Origin: Chrysochromulina tobinii
Lineage: Eukaryota; Haptophyta; Prymnesiales; Chrysochromulinaceae
Length of the DNA stretch: 46,570 nucleotides
Assembly: GCA_001275005.1 (NCBI GenBank)
Contig: JWZX01003284.1
Location: forward strand, 1-46,570
Reading direction: 5' to 3'
A program made the translations under genes and the position numbers. Below the pieces are notes generated by a model, which saw only the letters and a list, made by a program, of their open reading frames with translations, made no database searches and had not been told where the DNA came from. Of the stretch, positions 1 through 8,358 are shown piece by piece. Every line of letters begins with the position of its first letter. Positions within the stretch are counted from its first letter, which is position 1.

Positions 1-707
1 GGAGGCGGGGACGGTGGCGGAGGTGACGGCGGCGGCGGCGAGGGTGGCGGCGGCGACGGTGGAGGCGAAGGCGGCGGCGAGGGCGCGGTTGAGGGCGGAG
101 ATGGCGAAGGTGAAGGCGGGGGCGGCGACGGTGGAGAGGGCGGAGAGGGCGGAGAGGGCGGTGTACATGGCGGCTGCGGTGAAGGCGGAGGGGGCAATGG
201 TGGCGGTGGCGACCGGCGGCGTGGATAGAGGGGCGGCGGCGGCGGTGGAGGCGAAGGAGGCTGCAAAGGCGGTGGTGAGGGAGGAGGCGAGGGCGGAGGC
301 GGAAAGGGTGGCGGACTTGGCGTCGGCGGAGACAGAGGTGGCAAGGGTGGCATCGGGGGGCGTTCGGGGGGCGGTGGCAACGAGGGCGGCTGCGGCGGTG
401 GCGAGGGCGGCGAGGGCAGGGTGCAGCGCACGAATCCGCAGTCCGTGCAATCTGTGCCAAGCTCGCAGTCGGCAAAGGTCGAGCCGGCACCGCCGTCGTC
501 GCAGGTGCCGTCGATGGCGAAGCTCGGATTGCCGACGCATGCGTTGGAGCAAATGCAGCCCGGTATTTGCGGCGCGGGTGGTGCATGCGGCGGTACAGCC
601 ACGCTCAAACCGGCCATTGGTTCACGTGGACGTGCGTTGCGCGTACGTCGTGCGACCAAACAAGATTTCCGAAAGGTTAGCTCCACAAACTGTGGTTGCA
701 ATTGCAT
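1..707 (-). CDS. Cys-rich GTDCxDCG-module protein with Pro-rich stalk (partial)
   Basis: Minus-strand reading frame open from an ATG at 707 to the left edge, so the C-terminus is missing. After about 45 unremarkable residues comes a compact Cys-rich module (about 600-420) with segments CICSNAC, GTCDDGGAGSTFADC and GTDCTDCG. It is followed by some 140 residues of almost pure Pro/Ser (PPSPPPPSPP type), encoded by the GGC/GGA-rich plus strand at 1-415. I know the Cys-rich module plus Pro-rich linker arrangement from haptophyte predicted secreted or cell-surface proteins; its function is not established. The Pro run would suit a hydroxyproline-rich extended stalk (inference), perhaps a substrate for the prolyl 4-hydroxylase at 43201. 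No signal peptide is visible at the ATG used, so an upstream exon is possible. A TAG stop lies in frame at about 756. Confidence 0.7.
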   Translation of the reverse strand, partial: MQLQPQFVELTFRKSCLVARRTRNARPREPMAGLSVAVPPHAPPAPQIPGCICSNACVGNPSFAIDGTCDDGGAGSTFADCELGTDCTDCGFVRCTLPSPPSPPPQPPSLPPPPERPPMPPLPPLSPPTPSPPPFPPPPSPPPSPPPLQPPSPPPPPPPLYPRRRSPPPPLPPPPSPQPPCTPPSPPSPPSPPSPPPPSPSPSPPSTAPSPPPSPPPSPPPPSPPPPSPPPPSPP

Positions 708-984
708 GTTGATGATCTCCCTGTCTTTTTGGATCGGTTGTGAGTGAAACTGTATCTAGTACACTGTAACAAACGAAACTCCATACGTGAAACATCGAGT
801 CGGCGCCCTCCGTGTCAAAAAAACAGCATCGACGTGGCCTGTGGCGAAGACTCCCAGCAGTGGGAGGGCGACCTATGGCCCCACCAGCTGCAATCTCGCC
901 TGCCGAACCTCGCCCCCAGCAGGCAGTGGCCGCTCCTGCGACGGTCCTGGACCTCCACGGAGGGTTTGCATCGAGAATGGACGT
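708..984. other. Intergenic, upstream of the Cys-rich gene
   Basis: No coding sequence is supported here. The short plus-strand frames between 744 and 1156 have no domain-like character and start in several overlapping frames. The stretch presumably holds the promoter and 5' leader of the minus-strand Cys-rich gene. Confidence 0.3.
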
Positions 985-1329
985 TCAGCTTCGGCGCTTG
1001 GCCTTCGCATCCTGTGAGGCCATGGTTGGCACCACGAAGCCCGTTCCCGGGAGCCGGGAGTCCGATGGCGTTGTGCGCGGCGGCGGTACGGTGACAGGAG
1101 GTGAGGCGTCTCGGGTAGGCTCATTTCTCTTCACGCTACGAAAGCCCACAGAGTAGCCCTGCCCCGTATCGCGTTCCTCAAAGGTGCGCCCAGTCCCGTA
1201 CCTGAAGTCAGGCTTGTCGAGTGTCGGCGTGCTCATCATGACTGCGCCCACCCGACTGTGGGTTGCATCGTACATGCCGAATGTGGTTGGTGGCACAAAT
1301 GTTGCGCCGAGGGAGCAGAGCTGCGCCAT
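985..1329 (-). CDS. Small hypothetical protein (114 aa)
   Basis: ATG at 1329 opens a 114-codon minus-strand frame ending at TGA 985. The first 70 residues look like a folded protein: segments TTFGMYDATHSRVG and GTGRTFEERDTGQGYSVGF mix aromatic, acidic and Gly residues in a way the competing frames do not. The last 40 residues are Pro/Thr/Lys-rich. There are no membrane segments and no signal peptide. I do not recognise the family. The style resembles small microtubule- or axoneme-associated proteins, but that is only an impression. An AG|GTACGG inside the frame could be a splice donor, so the true gene might continue differently. It lies between the Cys-rich gene and the divergently read kinase gene. 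Confidence 0.4.
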   Translation of the reverse strand: MAQLCSLGATFVPPTTFGMYDATHSRVGAVMMSTPTLDKPDFRYGTGRTFEERDTGQGYSVGFRSVKRNEPTRDASPPVTVPPPRTTPSDSRLPGTGFVVPTMASQDAKAKRRS

Positions 1330-1671
1330 GCCGGGGCTTTCACACGCGCTTCGAACACATAAGGCAAGAGAAAGAAAAAAAGGTCAGTCCGCCGCCAACC
1401 ATAATCGACATGTACCCGACGGATAGGCAGCGTCGCTCGGTGGTGCACCCCGCCGAAATGCGAATGTCCACGCCGAGCATTTCATGTCCTCAAGGTACGA
1501 AACACAAAGTCCTCAAAATCCTCAATTTACCGGTATAAATTGCGGCGAATGTTTTCGAGTCCAGGAATCCTATTTTTGTTCTCATGTCTCTCAGGCGACT
1601 TCGCGCGAGCGACTGAACCCGACCATCCACAAACGTAGGAATCCTACTCACCACGGCTGCTGTCCAACTCG
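1330..1671. other. Intergenic, probable bidirectional promoter with TATA-like site
   Basis: 342 bp separate the small minus-strand frame from the kinase ATG. It is AT-richer than the flanks. It holds CCGGTATAAATTGC at 1530-1543 and two copies of AGGAATCCTA (about 1563 and 1637). I see no gene. Confidence 0.4.
1534..1540 (+). promoter_or_regulatory. TATA-like box upstream of the kinase gene
   Basis: TATAAAT in an otherwise GC-rich region, about 130 bp upstream of the kinase ATG at 1672. That spacing would imply a leader of roughly 100 nt. Sequence-only call; no transcription start is known. Confidence 0.3.
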
Positions 1672-4600
1672 ATGGTCGTCACATGCAAGACACAGCACTG
1701 GAATAAGGATGAAGGGGCTGCGCCCGTCCCGAATGTGTCCGCGGTCCAGCCGCAATCCATCGCGCTCAACCCCAACTCCGAGTCACCGATGCTCTACGGC
1801 AGTCCCGCCCAAGGCCCCTCAGCGATGCCGATGCTGTCAGTCGGCAACCCCACGGCGGGCAACGGGCTCCAGCTCAAAGGCACGCTCTGGGGCAGCCCGG
1901 GTGGCAAGGGCGGCGACGATGAGCTCCCGCTGCTCGGGGTGCTGGGACACAGCTTCGAGGGCAGCCCCAGCAGCCCCAGCTTCGACGGGCGTCAGAGTCC
2001 GCGGGGTTCGCCCACTCTCGTTCGCAAGGCGACGGACTCGAACAAGGCGCCCACGCGCCTGCACTCGCAGAATGGCCACCCACCGCGTTCGGGAGGCTCG
2101 GTGCACCTCTCGAGCTGTGGCCAGCGCTCGGAGCATTCGAACGTCGTCCTCACGCTCGAGGCGCCCCCGATCACCCACCGCCGACTACAGCCGTCGGCAG
2201 TGCAGCTCAAGCAGCAAGCTCTCGCTGCCGGCCGTTCGCAGCCGCCGGGCTTGAGCAAAACGCACAGCGCGGGCAGCAGCGGGGAGAGCGGCAGCGGTTC
2301 TGGTCAGAGCGCCATGCTACACTTGGCGGGAGGCGGTGTCGGCGGTGGGGAAGATTCCAGACGCAGAGATAGCCTCCGTCTGGACGACGGCAGCGACGCC
2401 CTGGACGCTTACCCTCGTGGCATCGACCTGCCCGCGTCCGTGCCCGCGGGCGGTGAGGAGGAGGTCGCGTGGCTACGAGCGCGCCTATCCGAAGGGCTCG
2501 CGCGCAACGAGCAGCTCGTGGCGCAGCTGCAGCGGTTGCAACAGGAGTCGCATGGGCTGCGCTCGACGCTGCTCGCGCACCAGGGCGCCAACCGGGCGAC
2601 CGTCGATGACTCACGGGTGCGCTCGCTACCCCCTTGGTCCCTTCTCCCGCTCGGATGCGCCCCCCTTGTGCCCCCGCCTTCCCTTATTGGTGTGGTTCGT
2701 TCTCGGCCTCCACTCGCCCTCCCCCGCTCCCCCTCTCCCTCCCCCTCCCCGCTCCCCCGCTCCCCCTCCACCGCTCCCCTCCCCCCCTCCCCGTCCAGGC
2801 CAAGATCCCGGCGGGCTCCATGCAGGGTAAGGGCGGCAAGATTGGCGCCGCCAACGGCCGCCACCGGAAGCGCGTCGACGGCCCGAAGGGTTTGACGATG
2901 GACGACGAGGAGGAGGCGGGCGAGGGCGTCGTGGTGCACGTGCATCCGAAGGCTGAGGAGCTCACGCAGCGCATCCTCAATACGCTGCATAAGAAGGCGC
3001 CCTTCGAGGGGCACGACGCCGCCGACCTGCTGCAGCTCGTGGCCGCGATGGCGCCTGTCGACGTGAAGGCGGGAGTCGATGTGGTGAAGGAGGGCGAGTC
3101 GGGCGACCTCGCGTACTGGGTCGACACGGGCTCGCTCACGGTGGTGGTTGGCGGCAAGGAGGTGGACACCATCGGGACCGATACGGTCTTCGGCGAGGTG
3201 GCGCTCGTGTACGACCTCGCTCGAACGGCGACCATCCGCGCCAAGGTCGACTCACGCATGTGGATCCTCCATCGCACTATGTTCACACACATCCTGCGAA
3301 ACAAGACGATCGCCGATCGGCAGGCCAAGTTCAGCTTCCTGCAGTCCGTCCAGATCTTCGGCACCCTCTCCGGGCGCATGCTTGCGATGGTCGTGGACGT
3401 GGTCGAGGAGGTCGTGCTCGGCGCGAATGAGGTCGTCATCAAGGAGGGGGATGAGGCTGACTCGATGTACATCATCCAGGAGGGGTTCGCGGCGGTCTCA
3501 CAAAAGGGCGCGAGCGCCGCCGACGGCGAGTCGCTGCTGCGCGATCTCAAGGCGGGAGATTACTTTGGCGAGCGCGCCTTGCTCAACGAGGAGCGACGCT
3601 CGGCCACCGTCACATCCACCTCGAGGATCAAGCTCATGCGGCTCGATAAGGAGTCGTTCCGCGTGCTGCTGAGCGTGCTGCATGCCGAGCTGCTCAAGCG
3701 CGTGCACAAGGACGAGCACAAGCAAAAGTCACCAGCCCCCTCGCCCGGCCACCGCCGCGAGCCCGTCGTCGGCGGCAGTGCATACACATCGCCACGCTCT
3801 TCCGTGAAGCCGAGCAAGCTCGAGCTGCTCAAGCAGCTTGGCTCGGGCGGGTACGGGCGCGTCTCGCTCGTGCGCGACACGTCGACGAAGCGCGTGTACG
3901 CGCTCAAGCGCGTGTGCAAGGCGCACCTGCTCTCGCACAACGGCATGATGCGCTGCGAGTGGCTGCTCCGCGAGAAGCGTGTGCTCGAGGAGCTCGAGCA
4001 TCCCTTCATCGTGACGCTGCATGACACGTACGCCGACACGAGCAATCTGTTCCTGCTACTCGGGTGCGCGCTCGGGGGCGACATGTACCGTCTCATCGAG
4101 AAGCTCGGGCAGGTGCACGAGAAGATTGCGCGATTCTACGCGGGCTCGCTCACGCTTGCGCTCGCGCACATCCACACGCATGAGATGATCTATCGCGATC
4201 TCAAGCCCGAGAACGTGCTGCTCGACACGCAAGGATACGTCAAGCTGTGCGACTTTGGGTTCGCCAAGAAGGTGACGGACCGCACGTACACGCGCTGCGG
4301 CACGCCCGACTACACGGCGCCCGAGATGCTGCTCAACCAGGGTGTGAACCAGGCGTGTGATTGGTGGGCGCTCGGCATCATGATCTTCGAGATGCTGATG
4401 GGCTTCCCGCCCTTTTCCGACCCGCGCGGCAACGATATGGCCACGTACCAGAACATTACCAAGGGCGAGTTGAGCAAGTATTATCCGGCGTCTTCCACGG
4501 CCACCGACGAGGCAAGGGCCCTCATCCAGGGACTCTGCACGGTCAAGGTGGCCTACCGCCTCGGCTACCTCAAGGGCGGCGCGTCGGACGTGATGGCACA

Positions 4601-4841
4601 CGCGTGGTTCGCGGGCTTCGATTGGGACGGTCTCGTCAATCTCACTGTCGAGTCGCCATGGCGGCCGGCGCTCACCTCGTCCGTCGACACGATGTGCTTC
4701 GATGAGCCCGAGGGCACCCTATCCCTCGATGGGCCGACCACCATCAAGGCGATCGGCCATGAGCTAGAAGCGAAATGGGCGGCGCTTATGTCGGAGTATG
4801 CCAAGGATCGCGGTTTGAACGAGACGAGCCACCTGACATAG
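1672..4841 (+). CDS. cGMP-dependent protein kinase (PKG-type AGC kinase)
   Basis: Two exons, 1672-2616 and 2799-4841, joined in phase 0 across a 182-bp GT-AG intron with a long C-rich tract; about 995 aa. Exon 1 encodes a Ser/Gly-rich leader ending in a heptad-like coiled coil (about residues 262-305, AWLRARLSEGLARNEQL), where PKGs dimerise. Two cyclic-nucleotide-binding domains follow: the first has FGEVALVY plus ARTATI near 446, the second FGERALL plus RRSATV near 571. The kinase domain has the Gly loop GSGGYG (663), catalytic Lys in YALKRV (685), YRDLKPEN (Asp about 782), DFG (800) and TAPE. All catalytic residues are present. The domain order is that of a type I/II-like PKG, phosphorylating Ser/Thr in response to cGMP, cytosolic or membrane-associated. 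The C-terminal AGC tail FDWDGL is present. Confidence 0.93.
2617..2798 (+). other. Kinase intron with CCCCTCC-rich tract
   Basis: Donor GTGCGC, acceptor CCGTCCAG. The 3' half is a nearly pure CCCCTCC/CCCCGCTCC tract acting as a polypyrimidine stretch. Unlike many introns farther right it has no CTGATGG repeats and no copy of the exon end. Confidence 0.75.
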
Positions 4842-5186
4842 CCGTGACGAAGGCAGGCCGGGCGAGGCTAGGCAAGGTGTGGCGTCCTAGAAGAAGGAGG
4901 GCCCTGCCTTTCGGAGGGAGGTCGGGGGGAAGGAAAGGGTGCGAGCGTGAGCATGAATCCTAAGCGCCCACGAGAGGGCGACGTGTTGGTTGCATATTCG
5001 GTAACATGGTTCGGTACGGCCTGCAGCCCACTGGGCGCGGATGCCTGGGCGTGTTACATTGTACTGTGTATTGCATGCAAAAAGTCTCTCGAGGACTCGA
5101 TTTGGGAGAGAAAACCCTTTCTGAGCCATCTCTGGATTCCGCCCCTTGCTGAGCAAGGGAGAAAAAAGTGGGCGTCCCTGAGGTGG

Positions 5187-7021
5187 ATGCACAAGCTCAG
5201 CGAGTCCACACCGCTCATCTCGAAAGGGCGGTACGCGTTTGAGCGACTCGGCATCGATTCGCGAGAGGTGTGGAGTATCATCATCATCGTGCTGCTTTTC
5301 ATCGGCAAGGGCGTCCAGCCGTTTGTCACGGACATCGTGCACGTGACGCAGGCGGCGCTGATCGAGGACAAGACGCTCGACATCACATTTACGGCGCTAG
5401 GCGGCCTCGTGGGCGTGCAGGACTTCACGTCCGGGGTCGCCAAGCTGAGCGTGCCCATCGTGCTGCGCAACTTCGGGCCGAGGATTGTGTATCTCACAGT
5501 GCTCTTCGTGGGCGCGTGCAATACGCTGGCGATCGCGAGCATCGAGGGCGACGTGAGTATCACCGTAATCTTCTCGGGCACTGTGCTGCAGTCGTTCGTG
5601 CACTCGTGGTTGTACCCGGCGACGACGATGACCATCTGCGGCTGGATGGATGGGTCAGTGCTGGGGCGCTCGATCGGTATCGTGGCTGTGGCGACCAAGA
5701 TCACGCCCATCTTCATGGCGCTCATCTACGGCCACCTTCTCGACGTGGGCACCTGGCGGACGTGCTACTACTTCGCCTCCATCCTCTTTGCGAGTATCTT
5801 CGTCGTCTTCTTCGTCTTCATGCGCTCGTCGGCAACCTCCGTCGGCTTCCGCATGCCCGCGCAGCCCACCTCGGGCAAGAAAGGCAACAAGAGGGGCGGC
5901 GAGGATGGGCCCGTGACGGCGCCGAATCGGCCGCCGCCCCTGGGCAATGAGCCGAGCAGCCTCCGGGCTCTATACATCATCAGTTGCATGCGGCGAACGT
6001 GGGCGCTCTTGCTGGGCTTCACCTGCCTCGTCCTTCTGAAGGGGAGCGCCAAGTTTGCGTCGCTGTACGCCAAGCAGAAGCTCGGAGTGACAGCGAGCCA
6101 GGGCACGACGCTCTTCACCACGTACGCTGTCGCAAGCGTCGTCTCGGGCCTGTGCGGCGGCTTCGTGTACGACGCTGTGCCCGAAGGCAAGGTAGGCATC
6201 GGGGTGTTGATGACCTCGCTCAACCTACTCAACCTATCCGGCTTCATCTACGCCCTGGTGCTTGAGCAGATGGACTTCGTGACGATGCCGCTGCTGCAGG
6301 TGTACATGTTCATCGTGGGATTCGCCTCGGTCCTGCCAGTGAGCTTGCCTTTCCAGATCTACGCGATGGGCATGGGCGGCGTCGAGCACTGCGGCATGAT
6401 CGTCGCGGCATTCGAGTGCTTCGCTCTCATTGTCGAGTCACTATTCGACGTGGTCATCGGCTGCTTGCTCGACCAAAAGAACTTTAGCGTGTGGCTCTCC
6501 CTCAACATCGTCTTTGCCACGCTCGGCACCGCCTTCATGGCCCTCTTCTACATTCTTGACTATCGGAAGTCGCCCAAGGCCAACGTGCTCACCTCCGTGC
6601 CCAGGTGAGTGCCACTGATTGCCTCTGATGGCCTCTGATGGCCTCTGATGGCCACTGATGGCCACTGATGGCCTCTGATGGCCACTGATGGCCTCTGATG
6701 TTCGCTGATGGCCTCTGAAGGCCTCTCGCAATCGCCACTGATGACCACTGATGACCATCGACCGCATGCTCGTTGCCTCCGACCAGCCTCAACTCGATCA
6801 CGCGCACCTACTCGAAGCTTCGCCTTTGGGCAGAAACGCTCACGCCCTCGTCCTCGTGCGCCTCTCTCGCCTCCATCGGCTTTGGGAACCCGTCGGAGCC
6901 TTCGTCACCATCCACGCGAGATGGCAGCACACGGCGCAGCCCGATTTCTCCGTCAGCGAGCTGCAAGGGCATGGTGCCAACATTGGCGCCCGGATCGCCC
7001 CCCAAAACTGCAGAGTCTTGA
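5187..7021 (+). CDS. Major facilitator superfamily transporter
   Basis: Exons 5187-6604 and 6787-7021, phase 2 junction rebuilding a Ser codon; 550 aa. About 12 hydrophobic segments are visible, the first being WSIIIIVLLFIGKGVQPFV (about residue 30), with a Lys/Gly/Pro-rich loop between the two halves (about 230-260), the usual MFS 6+6 plan. The cytoplasmic C-terminus from exon 2 is Ser/Pro-rich. The substrate cannot be told; the organisation is loosely like organophosphate or nitrate-type MFS members, but no family-specific motif is clear. The frame is open upstream to an ATG at 4953. I prefer 5187 because the extra stretch is AT-richer and not protein-like. The frame closes directly at the donor (CCCAG|GTGAGT), which is why the tail exon is easily missed. 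Confidence 0.75.
6605..6786 (+). repeat. Intron filled with CTGATGGCC-type repeats
   Basis: 182-bp intron of the MFS gene, donor GTGAGT, acceptor CCGACCAG. From 6611 to about 6760 it is a degenerate tandem of 10-mers of the form CCTCTGATGG / CCACTGATGG. The 3' end (TGCTCGTTGCCTCCGACCAG) resembles the upstream exon end (TGCTCACCTCCGTGCCCAG), a possible eroded duplication. Confidence 0.7.
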
Positions 7022-7231
7022 ACATATTCCAACTACGCTCTCCGTTCGTCCGGTGGTGCGACGAGGTGCGGCGTCGCGGACCGGACCCCCGTTCGTCCGG
7101 TTGGGTCCCTTATTCGGGTCCCCGGGGGGACCGACAGCGGGCGTCCCCGTCTTGCAGACTTGCACTTTGAAGTTTTACAGAGCAACCCTAGAGCGTGAGT
7201 ATCTTCCTGAAAGGAGTAAAAAAGTCCCACA
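7022..7231. other. Convergent intergenic with hairpin-forming segment
   Basis: Between the 3' ends of the MFS and AIG1-like genes. Contains CGTTCGTCCGGT twice (about 7041 and 7091) and GGTCCCC-GG-GGGGACC (about 7116), a 7-bp perfect inverted repeat that could form a hairpin at the convergent 3' ends. Confidence 0.35.
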
Positions 7232-8074
7232 CTACGGCCCCGCCTGCCCCTGCTTATACTCGCGCTCGACGATCACCGGCCCGGAGCCCTTGCGCCAGTC
7301 GGCCACTGCAGCGGCAAAGGCCGCCCTCTCCGTCTCGCGCGTGAGCGCGTGTCTCGCCCTAGCCTCGGCGAGCGCAGCGTTCGAGTAGCGACGGCGCTGA
7401 TTCGACTCGCATACGGCCTGTACCGCGGCATGCAGCGCCGGCCGGGCACGCTCGGGCGAACTCACATTCTCAATGCCGATCGGCGGCGTCGGCAACTTCT
7501 CGAGCAGCCGCCGCAGGCTCTCAGGAGCGCTGGCGTCGAGCGCCGCCGCGAGCTCGGCCGCGCCTAATGGGCAGCCCGTGAAGACGAGCGCCGTGTGAGC
7601 GAGCGCCGACTCGCCGCAGTTCGCGACGAACGCATCTACCGCCGCCTCATGGTCCGGCCGAAAGCGACCCCACCGCACGACAAACAAGAAGACGTCGATG
7701 CCGGAGGGCGTGAGGTCCGAAAAGGCGGAGAAGCGCCGCATGACCTCCTCCGCGGGCAGACCCGTGTCGTGAAGCCCGATCGTATCGACGACGCGCATCT
7801 CGACCACCTCCTCAGCAATAAGCAGATAGTCACGGTGGGCCACGCCGGCAGTTTCGGACGATAAGCCGCCGCTGACGGCAAAAGCGTCCAATGCGCCGCA
7901 CAGCGTATTGCCCGTGCTCGACTTACCGTCGCCCGTGACGCCGACGAGCACGATCGCGCGCAGATTCGCGTCCTCCTCTGGCTCGGAGGACTGCTGTGCC
8001 TCCGCGAGTGCCAGAAGAGCTTGCATCGATTGCTCCGCCGCGCCGATGTAAAGATCCAGCCCCTCTTTTCTCAT
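7232..8074 (-). CDS. AIG1/GIMAP-like GTPase
   Basis: 280 aa from ATG 8074 (MRKEGLDLYIG) to TAG 7232. The P-loop GVTGDGKSSTGNTLCG (about residue 42) and the switch DTIGLHDT (about 92) are the G1 and G3 signatures of the AIG1/IAN/GIMAP family; FLFVVRWGRF fits the family's conserved box. Where a normal guanine-specificity motif would sit, the sequence reads VFTGCPLG, so nucleotide specificity is uncertain. The C-terminus is helical and charged, with no membrane anchor. Family members form GTP-dependent oligomers on membranes or act in stress and immunity in plants and animals; a role here is not known. The frame is open further upstream to 8365, but that part looks like promoter sequence. It is read divergently from the TRPM-like channel, 284 bp away. 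Confidence 0.8.
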   Translation of the reverse strand: MRKEGLDLYIGAAEQSMQALLALAEAQQSSEPEEDANLRAIVLVGVTGDGKSSTGNTLCGALDAFAVSGGLSSETAGVAHRDYLLIAEEVVEMRVVDTIGLHDTGLPAEEVMRRFSAFSDLTPSGIDVFLFVVRWGRFRPDHEAAVDAFVANCGESALAHTALVFTGCPLGAAELAAALDASAPESLRRLLEKLPTPPIGIENVSSPERARPALHAAVQAVCESNQRRRYSNAALAEARARHALTRETERAAFAAAVADWRKGSGPVIVEREYKQGQAGP

Positions 8075-8358
8075 TGTGAATGGGGGCACCCCCCGCCGAG
8101 CGTCCGGCGCCCGCGCCCGGGCCGACTCCCCTGTGGGGAAAACGGGGAGGAGTGGTAAAGATCCGTTCATATGAATACACACAACACGTGAGCAGCACAG
8201 CCTTTCACAACACTCCAACACGTACAACGCAACGTTCCCAGGACAAAGAAACATCAACTGCACACGCATGGAAAGTCCTACCATAGTATGGAAAACAAAT
8301 TTCCAAAAACTTCTATGTTGCCTCTTGCGACCTGTGCGCCGACGCCCTCGAGTGAGGC
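8075..8358. promoter_or_regulatory. Probable bidirectional promoter, AIG1-like / TRPM-like
   Basis: 284 bp between two divergent start codons; AT-richer than the coding flanks, no coding potential. It must supply both leaders if the start codons are right. No TATA box stands out. Confidence 0.45.

Noticed and set aside
14-712. Long plus-strand Ala/Glu/Lys-rich reading frame
   Set aside because: It is the complement of the Pro/Ser-rich minus-strand frame, which carries the recognisable Cys-rich module; the plus frame is a compositional by-product.
744-1156. Several overlapping plus-strand frames
   Set aside because: Competing frames with no conserved character; the minus-strand frame 985-1329 is the better candidate.
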